Positions 38,689 through 49,331 of a stretch of 64,000 bases of DNA are shown piece by piece (the first letter of the stretch is position 1; each line of letters begins with the position of its first letter). The DNA is taken from contig NZ_JADOEL010000001.1 of assembly GCF_015645465.1 (NCBI RefSeq), positions 459,555 to 523,554 on the forward strand, read 5' to 3'. The position numbers and the translations under genes were made by a program. The stretch comes from Herminiimonas contaminans (lineage in GTDB: Bacteria > Pseudomonadota > Gammaproteobacteria > Burkholderiales > Burkholderiaceae_D). Below the pieces are notes generated by a model that was given only the letters and a program-made list of their open reading frames with translations, was not told where the DNA came from and searched no databases.

Positions 38689-38765
38689 AGGGGAATCGCC
38701 AAGTTGGTTAAGGCACTGGATTTTGATTCCAGCATTCGAAGGTTCGAATCCTTCTTCCCCTGCCA
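38689..38765 (+). tRNA. glnQ-type tRNA: tRNA-Gln (anticodon TTG)
   Basis: A 77-nt cloverleaf with encoded CCA. The acceptor stem AGGGGAA pairs with TTCCCCT. The D-loop segment is CCAAGTTGGTTAAGG, the anticodon arm CTGGATTTTGATTCCAG has anticodon TTG, and the T-arm is GAAGGTTCGAATCCTTC. It sits between ispE and prs, as in many betaproteobacteria. Confidence 0.96.
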
Positions 38766-38794
38766 TTACATTCAAGAGTAAGTGACATACAAGC

Positions 38795-38836
38795 AAGCCG
38801 CCAACACAAGACACCATCGTCGAGTTTTGGCGGCTT
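38795..38836 (+). terminator. Possible terminator after tRNA-Gln
   Basis: Perfect 10-bp arms AAGCCGCCAA and TTGGCGGCTT with a long 22-nt loop; only a short run of T follows. It may end the tRNA transcript partially, with prs starting 34 bp downstream. Confidence 0.5.
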
Positions 38837-38870
38837 TCCACCTTTCTAACGACTGCAAGCAGAGATTTCC

Positions 38871-39821
38871 ATGGCACTCGAAAACCTAATGGTTTTTACC
38901 GGTAACGCAAATCCGGATCTGGCTTTGGGCGTTGCCAAGCAACTCGGCCTCCCGCTCGGCAAAGCTGTTGTTTCCAAATTTTCCGATGGCGAAATCGTTG
39001 TTGAAATCAACGAGAACGTACGCGGCAAAGACGTATTTGTATTGCAATCGACCTGCGCGCCGACCAATGACAACCTGATGGAAATCATGTTGATGGTAGA
39101 CGCACTGAAACGTGCATCGGCCGGCCGTATCACCGCCGCCATCCCTTACTACGGTTATGCACGCCAGGATCGCCGCCCACGCTCGGCGCGTGTTGCGATT
39201 TCGGCCAAGGTCGTTGCCAATATGTTGCAGGAAGCTGGCGTTGAACGCGTACTGATCATGGATCTGCACGCTGATCAAATCCAGGGCTTCTTCGACATTC
39301 CGGTTGATAACATTTACGCATCCCCGATTTTGTTGCGTGACCTGGTTACCAAGAATCACGAAGACCTGCTGGTCGTTTCCCCGGACGTCGGTGGCGTAGT
39401 TCGCGCCCGCGCCCTGGCAAAACGCCTGAACTGCGATCTGGCCATCATCGACAAACGCCGCCCTAAAGCGAACGTTTCCGAAGTGATGAACATCATCGGT
39501 GAAGTCGAAGGCCGCAACTGCGTGATCATGGATGACATGGTCGACACCGCAGGCACCCTGACCAAGGCAGCAGAAGTATTGAAAGAACGCGGCGCGAAGA
39601 AAGTTATCGCTTACTGTACGCACCCGGTCCTGTCCGGTCCTGCGATTGAGCGCATCACCACCTCCCCGCTGGATGAACTGGTCGTCACCGACACCATCCC
39701 GCTGACAGAAGCTGCTCGTGCCTGTCCAAAAATTCGCGTGCTGTCCTGCGCTGAATTGCTGGCAGAAACCTTCAAGCGCATCAGCACCGGTGATTCCGTG
39801 ATGTCGATGTTTGCCGACTAA
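38871..39821 (+). CDS. prs: Ribose-phosphate pyrophosphokinase
   Basis: A 316-residue enzyme making PRPP from ribose-5-phosphate and ATP for nucleotides, histidine, tryptophan and NAD. Key features are [16 protein letters not shown] (about 34-49), the PRPP synthetase signature with [17 protein letters not shown] and the PRPP-binding loop [10 protein letters not shown] (about 221-230). Length is normal for the family. Confidence 0.97.
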   Translation: MALENLMVFTGNANPDLALGVAKQLGLPLGKAVVSKFSDGEIVVEINENVRGKDVFVLQSTCAPTNDNLMEIMLMVDALKRASAGRITAAIPYYGYARQDRRPRSARVAISAKVVANMLQEAGVERVLIMDLHADQIQGFFDIPVDNIYASPILLRDLVTKNHEDLLVVSPDVGGVVRARALAKRLNCDLAIIDKRRPKANVSEVMNIIGEVEGRNCVIMDDMVDTAGTLTKAAEVLKERGAKKVIAYCTHPVLSGPAIERITTSPLDELVVTDTIPLTEAARACPKIRVLSCAELLAETFKRISTGDSVMSMFAD

Positions 39822-39832
39822 GAACGTTTAAG

Positions 39833-39850
39833 CTGTGTCGCAAGACACAG
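39833..39850. repeat. Hairpin after prs
   Basis: Perfect arms CTGTGTC and GACACAG with a 4-nt loop, 11 bp after the prs stop codon; no U-tract. Confidence 0.45.
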
Positions 39851-39892
39851 GCAGGATGTCAGCGCTGCGTTTCATGCTGATATCCGAAACTG

Positions 39893-39915
39893 GGGCAGGT
39901 TCACTGCCCGCTTTT
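39893..39915 (+). terminator. Possible terminator or leader hairpin between prs and rplY
   Basis: Stem GGGCAG/CTGCCC with a 5-nt loop is followed by GCTTTT. The U-run is short, so either partial termination of prs or an element of the rplY leader is possible. Confidence 0.45.
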
Positions 39916-39916
39916 A

Positions 39917-39940
39917 AAATCCCCTGGTCGCGGGGGATTT
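39917..39940 (+). repeat. Hairpin in the rplY leader
   Basis: Arms AAATCCCC and GGGGATTT with an 8-nt loop, 43 nt upstream of the rplY ATG and directly after the preceding stem. Together they could form a structured leader RNA. Confidence 0.45.
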
Positions 39941-39983
39941 AACCGCAGGATGATTTTTCATCCCGCATATTTGGAGTTTCATC

Positions 39984-40613
39984 ATGAAAGTAATCGCATT
40001 TGCACGCAAAGATCTGGGGACCGGAGCGAGCCGCCGCCAGCGCAATGCAGGCCTGACCCCTGGTATCGTCTACGGCGGTACCGCAGCACCAGTAAATATC
40101 TCGCTCGACCACAATGCTCTGTACCATGCATTGAAAAAAGAAGCTTTCCACTCGTCGATCCTCGACCTGGAAGTAGATGGCAAAGTAGAACAAGTTCTGT
40201 TGCGCGACTTCCAAGTCCACGCATACAAACAACTCGTTTTGCACGCTGACTTCCAACGCGTCGATGCTAAACAAAAGATCCACGTAAAAGTGCCTCTGCA
40301 CTTCGTCAATGCAGAAATCTCGCCAGCAGTTAAACTGCACGGCGGCATCATCAGCCACGTTGCTACCGAACTGGACGTCTCCTGCTTGCCAGGCGCATTG
40401 CCAGAATTCGTTGAAATCGACCTGGCTAAGCTGGACGTTGGTCACTCGATCCACCTCGCTGACATCAAACTGCCTAAAGGCGTTTCTGCAGTGATCCACG
40501 GTGGTGAAGACAACCCAACTATCGCTACCGCTTCGGTTCCAGCCGGTAAAGTCGAAGCAGAAGCTGACGCTGCTGCCGCAGCAGCTGCTCCAGCAGCTGA
40601 CGACAAGAAGTAA
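39984..40613 (+). CDS. rplY: 50S ribosomal protein L25 (Ctc/TL5 form)
   Basis: A 209-residue protein with the 5S rRNA-binding L25 domain at the N-terminus ([25 protein letters not shown]) and the C-terminal TL5 extension, ending in an Ala-rich tail. This two-domain form replaces the short E. coli L25 in many bacteria. A TGGAG site precedes the ATG. The gene lies between prs and pth as usual and ends in an intrinsic terminator. Confidence 0.95.
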   Translation: MKVIAFARKDLGTGASRRQRNAGLTPGIVYGGTAAPVNISLDHNALYHALKKEAFHSSILDLEVDGKVEQVLLRDFQVHAYKQLVLHADFQRVDAKQKIHVKVPLHFVNAEISPAVKLHGGIISHVATELDVSCLPGALPEFVEIDLAKLDVGHSIHLADIKLPKGVSAVIHGGEDNPTIATASVPAGKVEAEADAAAAAAAPAADDKK

Positions 40614-40648
40614 TCAGTAAATTTTTGTCCGGCTTAGGTCGGACAATG

Positions 40649-40677
40649 AAAAACCCGTCCTTGTGGCGGGTTTTTTT
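40649..40677 (+). terminator. Intrinsic terminator after rplY
   Basis: Stem AAACCCG/CGGGTTT with inner pairs, followed by seven T. A second small stem, TTGTCCG/CGGACAA (40626-40646), precedes it. Confidence 0.85.
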
Positions 40678-40764
40678 ACGCTTGTTTTGCACGCCTGTAC
40701 TCAATAAAGCGGACACAAGCAGGCTACATCCCCGATAATCAGGTTTTCCAATTTTCACGACGCC

Positions 40765-41352
40765 ATGCCTATACGTCTTATCGTCGGTCTCGGCAATCCC
40801 GGCCAGGAATACGAACAAACTCGCCACAACGCCGGCTTCTGGCTGGTCGATCAATTGGCGCGCAATACGCCGCGCTGCACTTTGTCGCGTGTAAGCAAAT
40901 ACAATGCGCTCGCCGCCAAAACCGTGATCGCTGGCCAGGAAGTCTGGTTGCTGGAACCACAGACCTTTATGAACCGTTCCGGCCAGTCAGTCGGCGCGCT
41001 CGCCCGCTTCTACAAAATCCAACCGGATGAAGTCCTGGTCGCACATGATGAACTGGACCTGCCACCAGGCGTCGCCAAACTCAAAAAAGGTGGCTCGTCA
41101 GGCGGACATAATGGCCTGAAAGACATCACCGCCGCGCTCGGAACGCAGGATTACTGGCGCTTGCGCATAGGCATAGGCCATCCGCGCACCCTCAACCTGC
41201 AGCAAGCCGTGGTCGACTTCGTACTGCACCGCCCACGCAAGGAAGAACAGCCGCTGATCGATGAAGCCATCGCCAAAAGCCTGGATATCATCCCCATGCT
41301 GTGCGAAGGCAAATTCGAAGCCGCCACCATGCAACTGCATACCAACAAGTAA
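40765..41352 (+). CDS. pth: Peptidyl-tRNA hydrolase
   Basis: A 195-residue enzyme that releases tRNA from prematurely dropped peptidyl-tRNA. The catalytic histidine is in [19 protein letters not shown] (about residue 22), followed by the second signature HDELDLPPG and [12 protein letters not shown]. It lies between rplY and ychF. Confidence 0.96.
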   Translation: MPIRLIVGLGNPGQEYEQTRHNAGFWLVDQLARNTPRCTLSRVSKYNALAAKTVIAGQEVWLLEPQTFMNRSGQSVGALARFYKIQPDEVLVAHDELDLPPGVAKLKKGGSSGGHNGLKDITAALGTQDYWRLRIGIGHPRTLNLQQAVVDFVLHRPRKEEQPLIDEAIAKSLDIIPMLCEGKFEAATMQLHTNK

Positions 41353-41388
41353 GTCCGCAACACCCCATCCGGCACAGCAAGTCTTAAA

Positions 41389-41409
41389 TACCGGCAAGCG
41401 GTGCCGGTA
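41389..41409. repeat. Hairpin between pth and ychF
   Basis: Perfect arms TACCGGCA and TGCCGGTA with a 5-nt loop, followed after a few bases by TAAAAT (41413-41418), a possible -10 box for ychF. No U-tract follows the stem. Confidence 0.45.
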
Positions 41410-41453
41410 CGGTAAAATAGCGGGTTAATTCACATCTCAGCAAAGCACATATC

Positions 41454-42545
41454 ATGAGTCTCAAATGCGGCATCGTCGGCCTGCCTAACGTCGGCAAATC
41501 CACCCTTTTCAATGCCCTCACGAAAGCCGGCATCCCTGCTGAGAACTATCCGTTCTGCACCATCGAGCCTAACGTCGGCATGGTTGAAGTACCTGACCCG
41601 CGCCTGCAGGCTCTGGCTGAAATCGTGAAACCTGAACGCATCCTCCCTGCCACCGTCGAATTCGTCGACATCGCGGGCCTGGTAGCGGGCGCATCCAAAG
41701 GCGAAGGCCTGGGCAATCAATTCCTCGCGCACATTCGCGAAACCGATGCCATCGTCAACGTCGTCCGCTGCTTTGAAGACGACAATGTGATCCACGTCGC
41801 AGGCAAAATCAATCCACTCGACGATATCGAAGTCATCCAGACCGAACTGGCACTGGCCGACATGGGCACCGTAGAAAAAGCAATCCATCGCGAAAACAAA
41901 AAAGCACGCTCCGGCGACAAAGATGCGTCCAAACTGGTCGCACTGCTGGAACGCATCATGCCGCACCTGGACGAAGCCAAACCAGTACGCGCCATGGGCC
42001 TGGATAAGGAAGAAATGGAATTGATCAAGCCGCTGTGCCTGATCACTGCCAAACCTGCAATGTACGTCGGTAACGTGTCGGATTCCGGCTTCACCGACAA
42101 TCCGCTGCTGGATGCACTGACTGCCTATGCCAAATCGCAGAACGCACCAGTCGTCGCGATTTGCGCTGCCATCGAATCCGAAATCGCTGATCTGGATGAA
42201 GCAGACAAAAAAGAATTCCTGGCCGACATGGGCATGGAAGAACCTGGTTTGGATCGCCTGATCCGCGCTGGCTTCAAACTGCTGGGCTTGCAAAGCTACT
42301 TCACCGCAGGTGTAAAGGAAGTACGCGCCTGGACCATCCCGGTCGGTGCTACCGCACCGCAAGCTGCGGGTGTCATTCACACCGATTTCGAACGCGGCTT
42401 CATCCGCGCACAAACCATTTCCTACGAAGACTACATCACCTACAAGGGTGAAAACGGTGCGAAGGAAGCTGGAAAAATGCGCGCTGAAGGCAAGGAATAC
42501 ATCGTCAAGGATGGCGATGTGCTGAACTTCCTGTTCAACGTTTAA
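41454..42545 (+). CDS. ychF: Redox-regulated ribosome-binding ATPase, Obg-like
   Basis: A 363-residue Obg-family P-loop NTPase that hydrolyses ATP rather than GTP. G1 is [11 protein letters not shown] (about residues 8-18), G3 is [20 protein letters not shown], and the NxxE-type G4 that relaxes guanine specificity is NVSD. A TGS domain forms the C-terminus ([20 protein letters not shown]). It binds ribosomes and is a stress-response modulator. Confidence 0.95.
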   Translation: MSLKCGIVGLPNVGKSTLFNALTKAGIPAENYPFCTIEPNVGMVEVPDPRLQALAEIVKPERILPATVEFVDIAGLVAGASKGEGLGNQFLAHIRETDAIVNVVRCFEDDNVIHVAGKINPLDDIEVIQTELALADMGTVEKAIHRENKKARSGDKDASKLVALLERIMPHLDEAKPVRAMGLDKEEMELIKPLCLITAKPAMYVGNVSDSGFTDNPLLDALTAYAKSQNAPVVAICAAIESEIADLDEADKKEFLADMGMEEPGLDRLIRAGFKLLGLQSYFTAGVKEVRAWTIPVGATAPQAAGVIHTDFERGFIRAQTISYEDYITYKGENGAKEAGKMRAEGKEYIVKDGDVLNFLFNV

Positions 42546-42618
42546 TCGGTCTATCCAGATAAGGCATCGCTCCTGATACGGGGCGATGCGCATACTCTAC
42601 AAACGAAAAACCTGCGCC

Positions 42619-43470
42619 ATGCCTATCCTCACCGAACTCAATCTCTACCCCATCAAATCCTGCGCAGGTATTTCATTGCGCGAAGCAACGCTCACAGAAG
42701 CAGGTTTGATGAGCGAACAGATTTATGACCGTGAATGGATGATCGTCGATGAAAACGGCGATGCACTGACGCAGCGTGAATACCCAAAGATGGCCTTGAT
42801 CGCGCCACGCATCAAGGCCGATACGCTGGAGCTGCGTGCACCCGGCATGCTGCGCCTGGAAGTACCGCTCGGCCTGCCTGATCCGGAAGATGAAAAACGC
42901 ATACGCGTGCAAGTCTGGGATGACCAGGTCGAAGCCTACGATTGCGATGACACCACCGCTCTGTGGTTCTCGAATGCGCTCGGTGTGAAATGCCGCCTGG
43001 TACGTTTTCATCCGGATGCGACACGTTACTCAAGCAAAAAATGGACGGCCGACGCCGAAGTACCAGTGCTCTTCTCCGACGGTTACCCGATGCTGGTCAT
43101 AGGCACAGGTTCACTCGAAGACCTGAATGAAAAGCTGGTCGCACAAGGCCGCAGCCCGGTACCGATGAACCGCTTCCGTCCTAACCTGGTGTTCAGCGAC
43201 ATCGCGCCGTTTGAAGAAGACCTGGCCGAGGTTTATCAATTCGCCGGTGCTGCCCTGAAACCAGTCAAACCTTGTCCACGCTGCCCATTACCATCGGTCG
43301 ATCAGGCCACCGGTGAATTCGGGCCGGATCCGCTGGATATCCTCGGCACTTACCGCGCCAATCCCAAGGTTGATGGCAGCATCACTTTCGGCATGAATGC
43401 GGTCGTGCTCAACGGCACAGGGACTGTCTTGCGCGTCGGGCAAAACGTGAGCGTCGATCCGGTTTTCTGA
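42619..43470 (+). CDS. MOSC domain protein (YcbX/YiiM-like, molybdenum-cofactor related)
   Basis: A 283-residue protein with an N-terminal MOSC_N beta-barrel (LNLYPIKSCAGISL) and a C-terminal MOSC domain with a conserved Cys (VKPCPRCPLPSVD). Such proteins bind molybdenum cofactor and reduce N-hydroxylated compounds in partnership with a reductase (YcbX, mARC). There is no fused ferredoxin domain. The ATG at 42619 fits the family start; the frame is open from 42586. Confidence 0.87.
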   Translation: MPILTELNLYPIKSCAGISLREATLTEAGLMSEQIYDREWMIVDENGDALTQREYPKMALIAPRIKADTLELRAPGMLRLEVPLGLPDPEDEKRIRVQVWDDQVEAYDCDDTTALWFSNALGVKCRLVRFHPDATRYSSKKWTADAEVPVLFSDGYPMLVIGTGSLEDLNEKLVAQGRSPVPMNRFRPNLVFSDIAPFEEDLAEVYQFAGAALKPVKPCPRCPLPSVDQATGEFGPDPLDILGTYRANPKVDGSITFGMNAVVLNGTGTVLRVGQNVSVDPVF

Positions 43471-43572
43471 TCCGCACAAAAATTGCTATAAAGTAAGCAT
43501 CAAGGTAGTATGCAGCACGCTGTTACTACCTCCTTATTAGCACTACCCTACTGCCGCCCTGACCTGACATCG

Positions 43573-44664
43573 ATGTCTAACAAGCTGGTTACTGAAAATT
43601 CGCAGTTGCGCACCCAGCTGAAACTGTTGCTGGAGCAGGCGCATCGTAATCAGCAAATCATGCAGCGCTATCAGGAATTCGACCTGAAGTTCATAGGCGC
43701 GAACACCTTCCAGGAATTGATAGACAGCGTCTTTGACACGCTGACCGAAGCGTCGGAGCTGGATGTCATCACGCTCACACTGATCGATCCTGCCGCTGAA
43801 ATCCGCCGCATCCTGAGCGACTTGCGCATCGATATCAGCGACTATCCTAACCTGCTCTTCGTCGAAGAAAAGGATGGCGCCAATGAAATCGCGCTTCCGA
43901 TGCGCAGGCCTACTTTAGGCTCATACAACACTACGCAGCACCGTCGCCTGTTTCCGGATACGGTGCTGAAACCAGCCAGCGTCGCGATCCTGCCGCTGAT
44001 ACGACGTAATACGCTGATAGGCTGGCTCAGCCTCGGCAGCCTTGATCCGACCCGCTTCACTGCGAATATGGCGAGTGATTTTTTGCAGCATCGCGCTTCC
44101 ATCGTCGCCATCTGCGTAGAAAACGTCGTCAATAACGAGCGCCTGCAACACATAGGCCTGACCGACCCGCTAACCGGCGTCAACAATCGGCGCTATGTGG
44201 AACGACGCTTGCTGGAAGAAGTAGGTCGCACACAAAGGCATGGTTACGCCTTATCCGCCATGTATATCGACCTCGATCACTTCAAGAAAGTGAACGATAA
44301 CTTCGGACATCAGGGTGGTGACGAAGTCTTGTGCGAGGTGGCGAATCGCATCAAGGCTGAATTGCGCCTGAGTGACGCACTCGGCCGTTTCGGTGGCGAG
44401 GAATTTGTTGTGCTGTTGATAGATGCATCGCTGGATGCGTCGCTGGTGGTAGCGGAGCGCATACGCGCCAGTGTGAACGGACGCCCTATCGTACTCAACA
44501 GCGGCGAAGAACTGCAGGCCACCGTCTCGATAGGCGTGGCCAGTGTAAATACGGCAGACAAACAGGAAAGCGGCACCGTTGCCCAGCAATTGCTCGCCAA
44601 GGCCGATCTGGCGCTGTATCAGGCCAAGAAAGCCGGACGCAATAAAGTCATGAGTGCAGATTGA
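43573..44664 (+). CDS. GGDEF diguanylate cyclase with GAF-like sensor
   Basis: A 363-residue protein: an N-terminal coiled coil (about 1-40), a GAF/DUF484-like sensory domain (about 45-185) and a GGDEF domain (about 195-360). The active-site loop is GGEEF. An RxxD inhibitory site (RLSD) lies 5 residues upstream, so it should make c-di-GMP and be feedback-inhibited by it. No membrane segment is seen, so the signal is probably cytoplasmic. I use ATG 43573 because the 21 upstream codons do not resemble a domain. Confidence 0.88.
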   Translation: MSNKLVTENSQLRTQLKLLLEQAHRNQQIMQRYQEFDLKFIGANTFQELIDSVFDTLTEASELDVITLTLIDPAAEIRRILSDLRIDISDYPNLLFVEEKDGANEIALPMRRPTLGSYNTTQHRRLFPDTVLKPASVAILPLIRRNTLIGWLSLGSLDPTRFTANMASDFLQHRASIVAICVENVVNNERLQHIGLTDPLTGVNNRRYVERRLLEEVGRTQRHGYALSAMYIDLDHFKKVNDNFGHQGGDEVLCEVANRIKAELRLSDALGRFGGEEFVVLLIDASLDASLVVAERIRASVNGRPIVLNSGEELQATVSIGVASVNTADKQESGTVAQQLLAKADLALYQAKKAGRNKVMSAD

Positions 44665-44676
44665 ACCAGCAGGCAT

Positions 44677-44707
44677 AAAAAAGGGACCATCTGGTCCCTT
44701 TGCTTTT
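44677..44707. terminator. Bidirectional terminator
   Basis: A GGGACC/GGTCCC stem with a 4-nt loop is flanked by A6 and by TTTGCTTTT. It separates the GGDEF gene and the convergent ferredoxin gene. Confidence 0.82.
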
Positions 44708-44708
44708 A

Positions 44709-45005
<297 letters not shown>

Positions 45006-45020
45006 TCAGGACGAATACAG

Positions 45021-45072
45021 CAAACGCTTGCAAGCATTTGCTGCGATGAGTGGCGCAAGGCAGTGCCTTGCG
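45021..45072. repeat. Two palindromes upstream of the ferredoxin gene
   Basis: A 20-bp palindrome with one mismatched pair (45021-45040, half-site CAAACGCTTG) and a 19-bp one with 9-bp arms CGCAAGGCA and TGCCTTGCG around one base (45054-45072). Both lie 50-100 bp upstream of the ferredoxin ATG. They could be operators, or the 3' end structure of coaD. Confidence 0.4.
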
Positions 45073-45127
45073 AATTCCCGCTCAACGTATCAGTAATCAG
45101 CAGAGCCATAACAAACTTAATTCCTGA

Positions 45128-46418
<1,291 letters not shown>

Positions 46419-46517
46419 GGCGGGCAGCGGCTGACGGCATCAGCCGCGGAAAAGTATTTGCAGCGTGGATTGTAATGAGTACAACCCACGCGCGCCAGTG
46501 CGTTTGCTGATGGAGGC

Positions 46518-47834
46518 TTATTTATCGGCCGCGCCGACTACAACTGTTGCCAATTTATCCAACTGTATCTTACGCTGGAAAGCAGCCTTGATTTCCGCCG
46601 CAGTCACCTTGCTGACCTTGTCGGTCCAGGTATCCAGGTAATCGAGCGGCAAGTCGTAAAAGCCGATCGCGGCGATGTTCTCCAATATCTTCTTGTTGCT
46701 ATCGATACGCAGCGCAAAGCCACCAATCAGATTATCTTTGGCCGCCTTCAGCTCGGCAGGCGTCGGGCCGTCACGCAGGTAATCGGCAACGGTAGAACGC
46801 ACTACTTGCAAGGCTTCGTTCGCCTGCTCTTTCTTGGTCTGCAGGGAAATCTGGAACGGGCCAGGCTGCGCCATAGGAATGAAGTAACTGCTGACGCCAT
46901 ATGTCAGGCCACGCTGTTCGCGCACCTGTTGCATCAGGCGCGAGACAAAGCCGCCGCCACCCAATACATAGTTGCCAACCGTCAACGCAAAGTGATCAGG
47001 ATCATGTCGCGCCATGCCCGGCATGCCGATCAGGATGTGCGCCTGGCTCGCCTGATGCGCAATCCGCTCCTCCTCGCCCGGCGCAATCACTACCGGTGGC
47101 AAGGCTGGCAATGGTGCACCTTGCGGCAAACGCTGTGTCAGTTGCTGCGCGATCTGATCTGCCTCGGCCCGCGTTACGTCACCGATCAGGGCGACTACGG
47201 CGCGATTGGCGACATAGTATTGGCGATGGAAGGCCAGCAAGTCGTCGCGCGTGATGCCATCTATCGATGCCACGTCAGGTTGCTGACCGTAAGGATGATT
47301 GCCATATAAGCGTTTGCTGAATGCCTTGCCGGCAATGGCTTCCGGCTTGGTCAGGCTTTCCTTGATGGCAGCGATGGTGCGCGCCTTGTCGCGTTGCAGG
47401 ATTTCTTCCGGGAAGCTCGGATAAGCCAGTACCCGCGCCAGCAAGGACACTGCCGTCTCGCGTTCCGTTACAAGCGTACGCAAGGTTGCACCCGCCCGAT
47501 CATCGTCGAGGCGACCACCACGTTGCGCTGCAGTGTCAGCGAATGCATCGGAAATCTGCGCCTCGCTCAACGCCGCTTCATTCCCGTTCGGGGCTGCATG
47601 TACGCCACGCGCCAGCATCGCACTTGTCAACGCGGCAGTGCCGGATTTACCTGCCGGATCACGACGGGAACCGGCATCAAAATCGACGCTGACATCCAGC
47701 ATCGGTATCGTGTGGTTTTCAACAAATAGTACGCGCGCACCATTGCTCAAGGTCCACGACTGTATCTGCAAGGCGGCATATGAAGCATTGCACGCGACAC
47801 ACAGTACAACGCTGCTAATAATTTTTAACATCAA
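46518..47834 (-). CDS. M16 peptidase family protein, zinc site absent
   Basis: A 438-residue exported M16-fold protein with a signal peptide (residues 1-20). At the place where active M16 enzymes have HxxEH, this one reads GTAALTSAMLARG, so it has no zinc site. It should be the non-catalytic partner of the active enzyme encoded 35 bp upstream, as in two-subunit M16B proteases. Substrate unknown. Confidence 0.87.
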   Translation of the reverse strand: MMLKIISSVVLCVACNASYAALQIQSWTLSNGARVLFVENHTIPMLDVSVDFDAGSRRDPAGKSGTAALTSAMLARGVHAAPNGNEAALSEAQISDAFADTAAQRGGRLDDDRAGATLRTLVTERETAVSLLARVLAYPSFPEEILQRDKARTIAAIKESLTKPEAIAGKAFSKRLYGNHPYGQQPDVASIDGITRDDLLAFHRQYYVANRAVVALIGDVTRAEADQIAQQLTQRLPQGAPLPALPPVVIAPGEEERIAHQASQAHILIGMPGMARHDPDHFALTVGNYVLGGGGFVSRLMQQVREQRGLTYGVSSYFIPMAQPGPFQISLQTKKEQANEALQVVRSTVADYLRDGPTPAELKAAKDNLIGGFALRIDSNKKILENIAAIGFYDLPLDYLDTWTDKVSKVTAAEIKAAFQRKIQLDKLATVVVGAADK

Positions 47835-47869
47835 GACTCCGGATTTCTATAAGTAGATAGCTTGCATAC

Positions 47870-49240
47870 TTAGTGACGCAAACCAGCAGGCGCTGCCGCT
47901 GGCTTTTTCTCGGTCACGGGCAGTGGCACCAGCGTGCCCACTGTCAATGCATCATCGCCAAAGTATTTCTGTGCAACTGCCTGCACTTGCTGCGGCGTCA
48001 CCGCACGCAATTTCTCAATCACGCGATCGGTATCTTTATATGAGAAGCCGGACATTTCCATCACGCCGATTTCCATCGCCTGACCGAAGACGGAATCACG
48101 CTTGTAAATCTGCGCTGCGATCAATTGGGTTTTCACGCGTTTCAACTCAGCTTCCGACACACCTTCGTTGGCCACACGCTCAACTTCGGCACGCAGCAAT
48201 TTTTCCAATTGTTCGGTAGTAGTGCCTTGTGCCGGTGTGCCATCCAGTATGAACAGCACCGGGCCACGTGCGATACCGGAGTACGATGCGCCTACATCAT
48301 TCGCGACACGATCAGTACGCACCAGCTTCGCGCTCAGGCGTGCATTGTCGTAACCATCAAGCACGGCGGACAACACATCCAGCGCATAGGCATCGTCGTC
48401 CTTTGCGATATCACGCAAGGCAGGCACTTTGAATGCCAGTACGACATATGGGTTTTCCGCTGGGGCCTTGACCGTCACCCGCTTGATGCCTGCTTGCGGC
48501 GGCTCGTTTTGCGGACGGGTGCGGGTCAATGTTTTCGCCGGATAGGAACCAAAATATTTTTCCGCCAAAGCAAATACCTTCTTCGGCTCGACGTCACCGG
48601 AGACCACCATGGTTGCATTGTTCGGTGCATACCAGGTGTCGTGCCAGGCTTTGACATCCTGCGCTGTCATATTCTGCAAATCATCCATCCAGCCGATGAT
48701 GGGATTGCGGTAGGGGTGGACTGCGTAGGTTGTAGCCGACAAGGCTTCATACAATTTGGAGGCAGGCTGGTCGTCGGTGCGCAGACGGCGCTCTTCCATC
48801 ACGACGCGGATTTCCTTGGCGAATTCATTCTTGTCCACCACCAGGTTCGCCATGCGATCCGCTTCCAGCGCCATCACCGCTTCCAGCTTGGATTTTTCGA
48901 TTTGCTGAAAATAAGCGGTGTAATCCTTGCTGGTGAAGGCATTCTCACGGCCACCCAGCTGGGCCACGCGTTTGCTGAACTCACCCGGCTTCAGCTTCTT
49001 TGTACCTTTGAACATCATGTGTTCCAGTGCATGGGCAACACCAGTCACGCCATTGCGCTCATCGACAGAACCGACCCGGTACCAGACCATATGGGCGACG
49101 GTAGGTGCCCTGTGATCCTCATTGACGATGATCTTCATGCCATTTTTCAGCGTGAACTCTTCAGTTTGTGCGGCATTTGCCCATAAGGGGGTCAAAACGA
49201 CGGAAGCCGCCAACAGCAATGTTCTGATACTCAATTTCAT
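47870..49240 (-). CDS. M16 family zinc peptidase, active subunit
   Basis: A 456-residue secreted peptidase with a signal peptide (about 1-23, ending ANA) and an intact zinc motif HALEH (residues 70-74) in a typical inverzincin context (GVTGVAHALEHMMFKGT). The frame runs much further upstream, but that part is antisense to ftsY; the ATG at 49240 gives a good signal peptide. It is co-transcribed with the inactive partner gene. Confidence 0.9.
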   Translation of the reverse strand: MKLSIRTLLLAASVVLTPLWANAAQTEEFTLKNGMKIIVNEDHRAPTVAHMVWYRVGSVDERNGVTGVAHALEHMMFKGTKKLKPGEFSKRVAQLGGRENAFTSKDYTAYFQQIEKSKLEAVMALEADRMANLVVDKNEFAKEIRVVMEERRLRTDDQPASKLYEALSATTYAVHPYRNPIIGWMDDLQNMTAQDVKAWHDTWYAPNNATMVVSGDVEPKKVFALAEKYFGSYPAKTLTRTRPQNEPPQAGIKRVTVKAPAENPYVVLAFKVPALRDIAKDDDAYALDVLSAVLDGYDNARLSAKLVRTDRVANDVGASYSGIARGPVLFILDGTPAQGTTTEQLEKLLRAEVERVANEGVSEAELKRVKTQLIAAQIYKRDSVFGQAMEIGVMEMSGFSYKDTDRVIEKLRAVTPQQVQAVAQKYFGDDALTVGTLVPLPVTEKKPAAAPAGLRH

Positions 49241-49331
49241 GACCTTCGCTCTGATAGAATACGTCGATTGTATCCGCTTACCTGCATCATACCGGCAAGC
49301 GCCTCTGACCGCTGTTCTGACTCCACTCGAG

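Noticed and set aside
38619..38870. tRNA-Gln locus as a possible integration site
   Set aside because: No integrase, direct repeat of the tRNA 3' end or foreign genes follow; prs and rplY are conserved neighbours.
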